Below the pieces are notes generated by a model. It was given only the letters and a program-made list of their open reading frames with translations. It did not search any database and was not told the origin of the DNA. 64,000 nt of DNA from Hordeum vulgare subsp. vulgare. Lineage: Eukaryota > Streptophyta > Magnoliopsida > Poales > Poaceae. Where the stretch lies: NCBI RefSeq assembly GCF_904849725.1, contig NC_058518.1, forward strand, positions 503,551,225-503,615,224. The letters are read 5' to 3'. Position 1 is the stretch's first letter. Every line of letters starts with the position of its first letter. Shown piece by piece: positions 1 to 10,739 of this stretch. The translations under genes were made by a program, and so were the position numbers.

Positions 1-2301
1 CAGTTTTCAGCCTGAAGGCATATTGACAGCAGCAAAAACCTAAGCTACATGTCTCCAAATGGCACGAGACTTCACAGCATGCTAGAGAAACACAAGGGGT
101 ACAACTAACTCCATTGGACCAACCTCAAAAGAGCTACAGATCACAAGATGCAAGCAAGACAAGACAGCAACAAAATATAATAGATTCCAGACTTAGAAAT
201 ATTTCAGCTTCTCTAAAACAGCACTATTTCTAGCAACTTGGGAGCTAGCAAACAACACCTAAACATGCATTTCTAATGCAACCAAAAAAACCAGGGGCTA
301 ACCAAAACATCCAAGATCAACTCTCTAGTTGACAACTCCGTCAAACGACGCCCGGAATAAATCCTACGAATTAAACAAGAGGGCATAACGGCAAAATATC
401 GCGTGAACTAATTTACTCAAAAGTTAAAACTAATTGCACAGAAAAATTCATGGGATTTTTCTACCCCGGAAACATATAAAATATGTGGGGTTTGCAACAC
501 AAAATAAAGCCACACATTAATGCGGGAAAAATAACCTATATATGGGAAAATAAACTAGAGGCAATTCCCTACACGCAAAAATTCGAGTGACTGCCCTAAA
601 ATACATGGAAAATGGGTCCCTAGAGCATGAACATTTTATCTAAGGCATTCGGACTAACCGGACACGCACGAGAAATAATTACGGGGCGAAACCTATAAAA
701 ACAGCACGTACAAAGATGCATTAGGCACTTCAAACTAACTCAAATAATTATGCAAGTTGGATAATCGTGTTCTACTCGCGAAGCTACCCCAAAACCATAT
801 AAAAATCACCTCGATCCGACTTACGGAAAATAAACTACGGGCATTTGAAATATAGCCTATTTCTGGAAAAGAATTAAAACACAGGAATTATAAAAAACCT
901 ACACGGGCCGAATTCACCTCGAGGCCCAAACAAGACATGAGCGAAGGATAGCAACACTCGCCGGTGACGTATAATAGATGGCAGGGGGGGTGAGGCTCAC
1001 CATGGGCTTCGGCCCAGATCTGGAGGAAGCCGGCCAAAGTGAGGGGAGGCGGCCTGGGCCTCGACGCTGCTGGGCCGGGGCGCACCTGGGCTGGCTCGGC
1101 CAGGCCTAGAGGGAAGCGCAAGCCCACACGGCTACGGGAGGGCGAGGCGCACTGCCTCGATCCGATCTGGACGGCGCGACATCGAGCTTGCCTCCGGCGA
1201 AGACGGCGCCGCAAGGGGCCGGGGACGGGCGCGAGGAGGCGGCTCCGGCGGGGGGCCTCGGATCCGGTGGCCGGCACGAAGACGCGGCGCTGCTCCGGCT
1301 GTTCCAAGGGCGGCGGCGGTCTACTCTGGCCGGATCTGGCAGAGGGCGGGGCTCCGGCACGCCGCTGGGGGCTCGGCGGCGGCGGGAGACGGCCGGAGGA
1401 GGCGTGTCCACGGGGACGGGAGGCGGCGAACGGCAACGAGGCGCTGTGGCTCGGCTCTCCGGCGAGCCGCAGCCGGCGGCGGGGCACAGGGACGCCTGGG
1501 GCGGCGAGGATCCAGGTCGGGCACGGGTGGCTGGGGCACACAGCAGCGGCTGCAGCCCGTGCGGCGGCCGGATGGGCCTCGGCGGGGCCGCGCGCGGGCT
1601 CGGGCGGGCCGGCGGCGCTGGTGGGGAGAGGCTGAGGGGAGAGAGAGAGGGGGTGGAAGGCGGCTAGGGTTTCGGGCGCGGAAAAACGAGGCAGGATTAG
1701 GGGGAGGCTGTCCGAAAATTAGAAGGGGTCTATATATAGACAAACGGGGGGCTCGGTTAACCGGAATCGCGCTCCGGATCCAACCGCGGGGTCGGATTCG
1801 GACGATTCCGAACGCGGGACATGCTAAGTGGCCGTGTTGTGTAGATGTCCGGAGACGAGAGGGAGAACGGGCGGCGCAACAACAGATTTAAAAACACCGA
1901 CAAACGTCCGACGAATAACCGAAGACGGTGCCGCTACGGTCGACCGTTCGGGTACCAGACGGTCTCCGATCGCGACGAAATTCGACAGGCGGCCTAGCTA
2001 TAACTAATCGCGACCGCGTGCCAAGTATCACCTCGATCAGAGAAAGTTTTAAACGCACTTTAAAAACAGGGTTTCGACGGTGCCGCGGGCACGTGCGGGT
2101 GCAGTCGGACTCAGAACGGACAACGACGAGGACCGGCAACTACTAGCGGATGCAAGTTTTGAAAACGGGCGGCAACGGAGATGCCGATGCAATGCAGATG
2201 ATGCGCATGATGCGATGATGATGCGGCAACTGAAAATACCCACAAGACGAAAACGGAAAGAAAAGGGGAAGCTTCTGGAACGTCGGCATCGGGCTGTCAC
2301 A
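1..2301 (-). mobile_element. Gypsy-type LTR (partial, runs off the window)
   Basis: Read on the minus strand, the right edge begins TGTGACAGCCCGATG, the kind of start seen in several Triticeae Gypsy LTRs. A TATATATA box lies at 1731-1738 in the same orientation. The interior is GC-rich at 1020-1700 and has overlapping open frames on both strands that resemble no protein. The far end of the LTR lies outside the window, so I cannot say whether this is a solo LTR or part of a full element. Family assignment is from memory of LTR ends only. Confidence 0.5.
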
Positions 2302-2560
2302 CCCCCAAACCCCTCCTATAAAAAAAAACGATCGTCTGGCAGCTGCTGACGCGTGGCTGACTTTGAGTCCCACTTGGTGTTACCAACCAGGACTAAAGGT
2401 CCTCCTGCCCTCGCGCCCCACAACGGCCACATGGAGCACTGTTACTCCCAGTTCGTAACACAACCGGAACTAAATGTTTCAGCCTTTTGTCCCGGTTGTA
2501 GAACCGAAACTAAAGATCCTCTGAAACCGGGACTGAAGCCTTGTTTTCTACTAGTATAAC
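2302..2560. repeat. Degenerate DNA-transposon terminal repeat debris
   Basis: Repeated short motifs of the type GGGACTAAAG / CCGGTTGTAG / ACCGAAACTAAAG occur between about 2365 and 2545 in both orientations. This pattern is common at the ends of grass class II elements. No complete terminal inverted repeats or target-site duplication could be matched. Confidence 0.35.
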
Positions 2561-4000
2561 TTGACTTAACCCTATGGACTAAAACCCTTCAACTTATTTC
2601 CCTAGGTCATAGAGAATCAAGGTGAAGACCATGTCCTAGAGTTAAAGCCTTTATTGGTTTTTTTTCTTTATTCAAATACATGGCCACATTTTTATTATAC
2701 ATGGGTAACATTTTTCTAATGCTTGTTGAACATTTCTTAAATACAAGACGATAGATTTTCAACTACATATCAGAATATTTTTTTTAAATAAATGTTAAAC
2801 ATTTTATATGCAAATTGAACATGTTTTTTGAATGGTGTGAAGCATTTTTTACATTGTTTTTTAAAATGTTGTGAAAGTTTGATGGAACATGTGACACTTT
2901 GAAATGTCACAAAACTTTATTTTTTTGAATTATATCAACATTTTTCAAATGTTACACAAACAATATTTTTACACTACATAAACATTTTCTAAATGTGTGA
3001 TGAATACTTTTAGAAATTTAAGAAAAGTAATTTGAAATGTGTACATTTAATTTTTCTGAAACACAGACAAAAGTAAAAGGAGATATAACCCCTACCGTGC
3101 TACGAGTCGAAACATAACCCCTACCTTGAAAGATATCCTAGTCTTGCAAAATTATAGGTAACTAGATGGTACCTTGCATATTGCTACAGGAATCGGTTGT
3201 ATTATATTTTAATGAGATTTAATTATGTGGACTATGAATATTTCGATTAATAACACATAAACCAAAATTTAAAACACATAGTGATTATTATATTTGATCA
3301 TGTACCGTTGTAAATATTTATTGAATACAAGTAGAATAATATAATGATTTTGCCCCATGTATGGTTGCATGTGGTGGTGGGTATTTTGTCATGCATGGTT
3401 GCATGTTGAGGTGGATCCATTCATATTTGTTTGGTGATCTGGCATGCTTGCATGTCAAGATAAACAAGTTAGTGGGATGACTCCTTTAGGTATATAGGAG
3501 TCACATGTAGTCTTACTATATTTTAAATTTCATGGAAATGCTTAGAATATTGCCGTATACCTCTCTATGTCATCTGGTTGCATGCTAAAAGTAAGATATA
3601 CTCTATTTATTAACAAACAAGTGTAAATAACTATTAACCTCTTCCATTTTCTATATCTTGAGCATTTTAAATCCGGGAAAATCGATCCCGCTTATATTAG
3701 TCTAAATTTTAGTGTACGACCTGGATTTGATATAATGGTTAGGCTGATACCTTGGTCGTGGTTGTACATGTCTTATTGGCAAGACAAGAGAACAAATAGT
3801 TGTACATGTCTTAGTGTAAATTATGAGAACCCATATTAGTGATGTGATGTGGCATGAATTCGTGGGAGAAGTTGTCAACTGACGACCGGGGTCGATCGCT
3901 GGTCCGCCGCGAATAACAAACAATCTGAAACGAAACGGAAGAGGGTAGCCAACCCGTTCGTTCTCCCGGATCGCCAGGGGAGGGAGGCGACCGATGCGAG
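2561..4000. other. AT-rich intergenic region, no gene seen
   Basis: AT-rich sequence with many degenerate runs of the form GAACATTTTT and ATTTTTAAATG (2640-3080), and a short imperfect direct repeat around TTGTACATGTCTTA (3760-3815). Open frames here are short and resemble nothing. The right part is the distal upstream region of the WRKY gene. Confidence 0.5.
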
Positions 4001-4007
4001 TCGCCGG

Positions 4008-4013
4008 TTGACC
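4008..4013 (+). promoter_or_regulatory. W-box (TTGACC) upstream of the WRKY gene
   Basis: TTGACC matches the WRKY-binding consensus TTGACY. It lies about 340 bases before the WRKY start codon, so auto- or cross-regulation by WRKY proteins is possible. Motif match only. Confidence 0.4.
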
Positions 4014-4179
4014 GTTTCGCTCTCCTCCGGGTCCGTCCGGCTGCTGCATGGGCACCGCATGGCGATGCGTGGTCTGGTCTCCTCCCACCCCCGCTCTCTG
4101 CGGTGCAGCATGTGGACTTCCTCCTCTCTCTTGTCTTCTCTTCTCTCCTCTCTCTTCTCGTCGAAAGGGTGACTGCTCA

Positions 4180-4185
4180 GGTCAA
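4180..4185 (-). promoter_or_regulatory. W-box (TTGACC on minus strand) upstream of the WRKY gene
   Basis: GGTCAA on the plus strand is TTGACC on the minus strand. It lies about 170 bases before the ATG and just upstream of a TATA-like TTATACC at about 4259-4265. This is a likely proximal promoter position, but the evidence is motif match only. Confidence 0.4.
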
Positions 4186-4353
4186 TGGTCGCCAACACTG
4201 CCTAGAATGATGGACTAAGATCGACCCGCCACCGCCACGCGTCCCCCTCCGCCACCTTCTTATACCTGCGCCCCACCTCCATCCGTCCATCCGCTCTCCC
4301 CCTCCTCCATCGATCGCCATCGCCATCATCCTTTCCTCGATTCCTTCCTGTCA

Positions 4354-6768
4354 ATGGACCAGTCGTCCTCCTCGTCCTTCGTCGCCGCTGCCGCCGGCCT
4401 CAAGCGCAAGGCCAACGCCGCCCTCGGCTGCGGCAGGGAGCTGCCGTCGGAGGCCGCCGCCGCCGTCGGGCTGGCGGGGTACGACGTCGGCGACCAGCAG
4501 GAGCGCCGGGTCGTGGTCGGCGAGATGGACTTCTTCGAGACGGAGATGAGGAAGGAGAAGCGGGACAGGAAGGAACACGCCGCCGCCGACGACCTCGGCG
4601 TCATCAACAGCAACAAAGGGGCCGACCTCGGCATCGACGTACGTGATCCACCGATGCATCCATCAATCGTGTGGATCGAAACGTATTTTCCTCATTTTGA
4701 TTTTGACCTAACGTGTGTTGTTTCCCGATCCATGCGCGACGGATCGTGTTCTTGTCGATCGGTGGATCTGCAGATGGGGCTGCACGTCGGGGGCCGGAGG
4801 AGGAACAGCGGCAGCGAGGAGTCCACCGTCGACGACGGCGTCTCCTCCAACGACGACGACCACAGGGAGGCCAAGGCCGAGGTAATTAATTAATCTCCCG
4901 GTGCCGTCGGGATACATTTTCAAATCATCAACCATAATAAGATCCTACAACCGGAGTACAAACCATGGAATTCAAATTCCGAAAATCGTCCAAAATAACA
5001 GACGAAAAGAGCCAAAAACCCTACATTTAAAAAAACATATGCACTAAATCACAATATTACTACTCCTACATTGTAACCCATCAGAAACTGAGGGTTCCTC
5101 AACAAATCCGAGTTAGTTCCGGCCAATAAAAATGCGTTAGCCACACAGAAAAATAGCCAGGCTGACTGAGTCTAAGCCGTTTGAGATTTTTCAAATATAG
5201 ATAGATAGAGGGAGGAAAAAAAAAGGGTACGTACGTACGTTGACTCGTTTGACTTATTATATATCCTCTGTGGCTATGACTTTGGCCAGCTAGCGGCGGC
5301 AAAATCGGAGCTTGCGCGGGTGAACGAGGAGAACAAGCGGCTCAAGACGATGCTCGCCAACGCCAACACCAAGTGCAGCTCCCTCCACATGCAGATCGCG
5401 CTCATGCAGCAGCAGCAGCAGCACCAGAGGAGCAGCCATGGCCACGCCCACGCCCACCAGTTCGACCCGGACAAGAGGGAGCAGCAGCTGCTCCTCGACG
5501 CGGGGAGCCACACCCAGCTGGTGCCCAGGCAGTTCATGAGCCTCGGCTCCTCCTCGTCGCCCGACGAGCCCCGGCCCGCCCGCGGCAGCGACGCCTCGCC
5601 GAGCAGCAACCCACTCCTCGCCGTCGGCCCCGACGGCGCCATGGACTACGCCGGATGCCATGGCAACGTCGGCGCCGGCAAGGCGGACCTCATGCCGCTG
5701 CCGTCGTTCGAGCACCACGGTCACCACGAGCGGGGCGGCAGCCCGGAGGCCATGCAGGGCTGGCTGCCTAGCAAGGTCCCCAAGTTCCTCCCCGCCGCCA
5801 AGGGCCCCGAGCCTCCCCCGCCTGAGGCCGCTGCGGCTGCCGCCACCATGCGCAAGGCACGGGTCTCCGTGCGCGCCCGCTCCGAAGCCGCCATGGTACG
5901 TGCCGCTCCTCCTCCTCCTCGTCATCCATGAAGCATGGCATGGTCTGGGTTAATGGGTTTAACTGTTTTTTTTGCGATGGTCTTGCAGATCAGCGACGGG
6001 TGCCAGTGGCGCAAGTACGGGCAGAAGATGGCCAAGGGCAACCCGTGCCCGCGCGCCTACTACCGGTGCACCATGGCCGCCGGCTGCCCGGTGCGGAAGC
6101 AGGTGCAGCGCTGCGCCGAGGACCGGACGGTGCTCATCACCACGTACGAGGGGAACCACAACCACCCGCTGCCGCCGGCGGCCATGGCGATGGCGTCCAC
6201 CACGGCGGCCGCGGCGTCCATGCTCCTCTCAGGGTCCATGCCCAGCGCCGACGGGCTGATGGCGGGCGGGTCCAACTTCCTGGCGCGCGCCGTGCTGCCG
6301 TGCTCCTCCAGCGTGGCCACCATCTCGGCGTCAGCCCCGTTCCCGACCGTCACGCTCGACCTCACGCAGACGGCGCCGGGGCCAGGCGCGTCGCCGCCGC
6401 GCGCGCCGGAACCCGCGCAGCTGCAGGCGGCGCTGGCCGAGGCGGCGCGGCCGGTGTCGCTGCCGCTGCTGTTCGGCCAGAAGCTGTACGATCAGTCCAA
6501 GCTCTCCGCCGTGCAGGCCGTGGCCGGCACCAACGGGGGCGGCGGGGGCGCGCAGCTGGCCGACACGGTGAACGCGGCCACGGCCGTCATCGCGTCCGAC
6601 CCAAACTTCACCGCCGTGCTCGCGGCCGCGCTCACCTCCTACATCGGCAGCAGCAGCGGCAGCGGCAGCGCTGGCGGCGCCACGGCCGCCGGGGGGAGCA
6701 GCGGCACCGTGCAGCCGCTGGTGAGCAGCGGCGGAGACAGCTGCAGTAGAGACGACACGACCGGCTAG
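4354..6768 (+). CDS. WRKY transcription factor, group IIb (WRKY6/31/42-like)
   Basis: Spliced exons 4354-4638, 4774-4881, 5290-5895 and 5989-6768 are all phase 0 with GT-AG introns and give 592 residues. Exon 1 carries a basic GLKRKAN patch and the EMDFFE motif typical of group IIb. Exon 3 opens with a leucine-zipper-like coiled coil (about residues 137-170) and a glutamine run. It ends in the conserved [15 protein letters not shown] lead-in. Exon 4 has WRKYGQK at about 340-346 and a C-X5-C-X23-H-X-H zinc finger (C360, C366, H390, H392). The rest is an Ala/Gly/Ser-rich tail. The product should be a nuclear protein binding W-boxes; group IIb members act in defence, senescence and phosphate responses in other plants. 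The WRKY domain is not interrupted, although many IIa/IIb genes carry an intron just before the VQR motif. The ATG is the first in frame after the upstream promoter motifs. The next gene is convergent. Confidence 0.95.
5240..5254 (+). promoter_or_regulatory. Paired W-boxes in WRKY intron 2
   Basis: Two TTGACT motifs (5240-5245 and 5249-5254) lie 9 bases apart about 35 bases before exon 3, next to a GTAC repeat. Tandem W-boxes are favoured WRKY targets, and intronic W-boxes are known in some WRKY genes. This is inference from motif spacing. Confidence 0.35.
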
Positions 6769-7557
6769 CTTGATCCAGAAGATCTAGCTCGTTTGCTCGC
6801 TTCAAATTTTGCTTCTTTTTTGCTTGCTTCAGTCAAATTTTGATCAGGGTTTAGTCTTGGCATTCTCTTTTGGTTAGTTTTGCACACCGCCGATCTCCCC
6901 TCCGGCAGCCGCCCTGCCGGAATCGGAGGAGATGAGAATTTTTTGCTTGGGCATTTGCTCCTTTTTATTAGTTCATTTGTGTAGGCGTAGCAGCAGCGGC
7001 AGCAGCAGCAACTTTGGGGTAACAAAATTTTGTGGTAGATTGATTGATGAGAATATATGAGGTGGCTTTAGTTCAGACCTTCAAACCAAGATGCTATTCA
7101 ATCAAGATAAACTGTTTTCGCTGATGATTATCTCGAAGATGAAATTAACCTCAGCACTCTGCTCCTGTGATTCGACAGACTTGGCCTGAATTTTGCAAAG
7201 CGTCCGTTTTCATTTTGACGCAGATTTCAGCGAACAGATGAACAATTCATGGAGCCAAACAACCCCAAGAAGGCGAAGCGTGAAGCAACTTCAGCAGACA
7301 GACAGAGGTTTGAATTGGCATTGCACCACTGCAGGCTATCTACAGGGACAGAGCTCAATACAATTTCGACGGAGAAGCAATGATTTCATGGTGATGTTTA
7401 CATCAAAATTTGGTAAGAGTTCCTGACTAATAACTGATCTAATTCAACCTGCATTCAACACCTAAATACCTCAACTCAACAAGGGGAAGAGGAAAAGAAA
7501 AGAAGAAACAGGACTATTTCCTACTCTCATGACGTGATGATGATGGCACGCTTGTAT
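6769..7557. other. Convergent intergenic region (WRKY and Era-like 3' ends)
   Basis: The stretch holds the 3' UTRs of the WRKY gene (+) and the Era-type GTPase (-), which face each other. It has a short CAGCAG/GGCAGC run near 6985-7010. No convincing gene, RNA or transposon was seen; open frames here look random. Confidence 0.5.
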
Positions 7558-10439
7558 TTATAGCGCTTGGATCTCCCCGCCATAGCCGTAACGTTTCAAA
7601 AGCCGTTCATCTTGCCGCCAGTTTTCCTTCACCTTCACATCTATCTGTTCAAGACATAGTATGCGGTGATTAGAAACTACTCTACAACAATACCATAGAG
7701 GGTGATCATGGCTACAGAGGAAGGAAGAAGTTATGACCTCAAGATAAACCTTCTTTTGAAGGAAATCTTCAATGTCAAGCCTTGATGCTGTAGCCAGTGT
7801 CTTTATGGCTTTCCCATCCTGCGTTTGAGTAATATAGCGCATGATTGTTTTGCTCGTTAAAATATCCAAGCTAGGAACTGTTTCATTCCCCCAAATATAT
7901 CTTCTTATTTATGACCCAAAACCTTTTCCAATAATAAGATCAACCATACTTCTGTTTCATCTATTCAAAACATACATTTAACAATTCACGAAATTCCCAA
8001 AAGGTAGTTTGTGCAAAAACCTTCAATTTCTTGTTATGCTTAACTTCACTGAATTTGTAATCCTGAAATATTCAAGCCTGCACAAGAATGATTTTTTAAA
8101 CTGCTTTACCTTCCCAAGTATAATGCTTCTTTGTGATTCCCTCTCAACAAGTATCTCAACTTGAATAAAATCCTTGGCACTAGGCCTGCTTTTGTAACTT
8201 GTAACATTAACCTGTCATAAACAGAAATTACATCACACAAACAGGCTAGCAAAATGGATAAGCTTATACACTAAACTGAGGAAATCACCAGAAGATATAC
8301 CTGGCATGCGTATGGAATTTCCTGCCTATATTGAAGAAAAATCTTTTCCCTCACTATTTCTCCCACAAAAAATCTCTCAGGGTGTTCACTGGCTATGTCC
8401 TGGAACAAGTACATGTTTAAGTTATATTTAGTGTCTTGTAATCTCAAGACTTGCTGGCTGTAGCTTAACACCAAAATGAACACCCTGGAACAAGTACTGT
8501 CTATAGCTTAACATCAAAATGCAGTAATGCACCATCTAATGAACAAACATGACACATTGTAGATCATAGAGCAAATGTGTTGAACCACCTTTAACATATA
8601 TGCCAAAAAACTGCAAAAACAATATCTAGCCAACAAAGGCTCCAGACTATGATTTTAGCATCATAATGACTTCAAGTAGAAAATGTAAAACTACCGCATC
8701 GCCTACACAATAGATCGATTAGTACATCTCACTAAAGGAAAGACTGATGAAAACAACAATTCTAGGATTCAAATTGGCATGAGCACATCAGCAATCAGGT
8801 AGACATTCTCAGCCAAAATGTTTGAGCCGCTGATTAATCCGTATTATTAAAAGGTGTTGATTCTTGCATATTAAGGCCAAGGAAAATAAATAAATAACTC
8901 ATGTATGTTACTAAGTTTCATTGCACATTTCTACTTGATTTGCTAGGTCTACATGACAAAGAAAATGGCTGTCCATGCATATTACTAAGACTGCTTTGGA
9001 AACTTTTGCATCTTCCATGGTGTTACCTTGGGGTAGTAAGCAGGACCCAGAGGAAGCTTTGACAGTATCCACTCCTTGATATCATCAACTCCATGACCAA
9101 ATTTAGCACTTATTGGTATAACATCATCAACATCAGTGAATTTTTGGTACCACTGTGAAAAGAGTTGTCAAAGAAATAAGTACCGCTGTATACAGAGGAA
9201 ATCACGGGAATCATCTCTTCTATTCTGTAGAAATTTCTTACCTCGAGTTTCTTTGCAATTTCTCCAGGTTTTATCATATCTTTCTTGTTGAGTACCAACA
9301 CAACAGGGACCTTGGTTTCTTTGTTTCCCACACCCTCTTCCAGCATATCATCTATCTAAAAAACGGAGAGGCGACGTCATGTAAGGTAGACTCAAGACAT
9401 CCATCTGGTTTCTCTATTTTTGCTGTTGACAGTTACCTTTTCAGGCACTTTGGAAGCATCAGCGACGACAATCACACAGTCTGCATTGCCAATAGCGCTC
9501 TGGACATTCTTCATCATCATCGAGTCTAGCTTGTGCATTTCCTTCTTAATGACGCCTGGCGTGTCATAAAGTATTATCTGCAAACTAGATGATAACTCAG
9601 ATTAGCATTAAGAAATCAACATGGTATTATCCTCTGTGGGTACATTCATTTACACTGCATTTCAAATGAACTCTACAGGTGCCTTAGAGACTAAAGGGTT
9701 GTACCTGGTATTCTGGTTCCGAACATATACCAAGAATGCGGTGGCGCGTGGTTTGCGGCTTATCCGTTACAATCGAAAGCTTCTGACCCACAATTTGGTT
9801 TATCAGGGTGCTCTTGCCGACATTCGGTTTCCCCAACACAGCAACATAGCCTGTGCAAACACACAGCACAGACTCATAGTATTATAACATGGCAATTGTC
9901 ATTCAGAAATTAGTATAAACCAAACAAGCCGTTTCCTCTGAAATCTTGTAAAAAAAAAATGTTTTGCAGGAGGCACTTTTCCTCTTAATTGTCATTTATT
10001 TATGCCGCACAATGACAAATTCCTCAATTTTACTGAAGCAAAAATGCTACCGATCGCATTTGACGCATCACAAACTGAAATAATCCACTTGGCCAGGGAG
10101 TGCTGAAATCCAGAGAGGAGAAGAAGGCTCACCGCTGCGGTGGTTGGCGCAGAGCGCCGCCCCCAGCTCCTCCGACTCGTACTCGTCCAGCAGCGCCAGG
10201 CTCCGGTCCGGCTTCTCTATGAGCTCCAGCCGCGGCCTCGCCATCTCCTCCTCCTCACCCTCGTCCACCTCCTCGTCCTCAACCGCCGCATAGCTCACAC
10301 TCCCGCTCGTCGACACAGCCCCAGCCCTCCTACTCCCAGCGCGGACGCCGCTCCTTCCTGGCGCGCACATCGGTGCAGTACACCGGCGGGGGAGACGCGC
10401 CGGCGGCGCGGCGAGCCGGAGCGCGAGGCCTAGCTCCAT
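7558..10439 (-). CDS. ERA: Chloroplast Era-type GTPase with KH domain
   Basis: Nine minus-strand exons join in frame: 10439-10133, 9850-9705, 9577-9437, 9355-9242, 9152-9027, 8399-8301, 8211-8110, 7818-7738 and 7644-7558. They encode 400 residues with consensus splice sites. Residues 1 to about 60 are rich in Ala, Arg and Ser and look like a plastid transit peptide. An acidic linker follows. The GTPase domain has G1 GKPNVGKST (about 109-117), G2 PQTTRH, G3 DTPG (156-159), G4 NKKD (221-224) and G5 SAK (251-253). The C-terminal KH domain contains [18 protein letters not shown]. Bacterial Era binds the 3' end of 16S rRNA and helps assemble the small subunit, so the likely role is 30S assembly in the plastid. 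An in-frame ATG at 10514 would add 25 residues; 10439 is preferred because it opens a typical transit peptide. The gene is divergent from SPB1. Confidence 0.93.
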
Positions 10440-10535
10440 CGCGCAGAGAGCAGAGCAAGCAGCGGAGGTGAAGAAGTGGCGATGGGATAAGAGTGGCCGG
10501 AGACGACGACCCAAAATGTTTTAGTTTCGCCCTGC

Positions 10536-10587
10536 GGCCCACAGCCCAATTAATCCAAGGCCCATGCTCACACCCACTAAGGCCCAT
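10536..10587. promoter_or_regulatory. Cluster of three GGCCCA (site II-type) motifs
   Basis: GGCCCA occurs at 10536-10541, 10559-10564 and 10581-10586, with a spacing of about 22 bases. Site II elements (TGGGCY) are bound by TCP factors in plants and often pair with telo-boxes in genes for translation. The motif is orientation-flexible and could serve both genes. Confidence 0.5.
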
Positions 10588-10662
10588 CGGGCCGTCAAGG
10601 CTCAACCGTCTCGGTCCTCCCGACAAAACGGCCGAGGCGGCCGAGCAGAACCCACCCGGCAT

Positions 10663-10670
10663 AAACCCTA
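10663..10670 (+). promoter_or_regulatory. Telo-box (AAACCCTA)
   Basis: An exact AAACCCTA lies 70 bases before the SPB1 ATG, probably near the transcription start or in the 5' leader. In plants this motif is enriched in genes for ribosome production. The call rests on the exact motif and the nature of both neighbours. Confidence 0.55.
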
Positions 10671-10739
10671 GCTCTCCATCCCCTCCCTCCTCCCCCTCCC
10701 CCACAGGCTCGTCGGAGGCGGCGGCGCGCGGCGGCGGCG

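Larger units (their letters stand above)
10440..10739. promoter_or_regulatory. Short bidirectional promoter between Era-like GTPase and SPB1
   Basis: Only 300 bases separate the two start codons, and the genes face away from each other. The interval contains several GGCCCA (site II-like) motifs and one telo-box, a combination known from plant ribosomal-protein and ribosome-biogenesis promoters. No TATA box is obvious. Confidence 0.7.

Noticed and set aside
888..1891. Several long overlapping open frames on both strands
   Set aside because: They overlap in five frames in GC-rich DNA, consist of Arg/Pro/Gly/Ala-rich sequence, and fall in a Gypsy LTR. No domain is recognisable.
4639..4773. Open frame running on from WRKY exon 1 through the first intron
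   Set aside because: Clear GT-AG sites keep phase 0. The read-through segment is not WRKY-like, while the spliced product matches group IIb.
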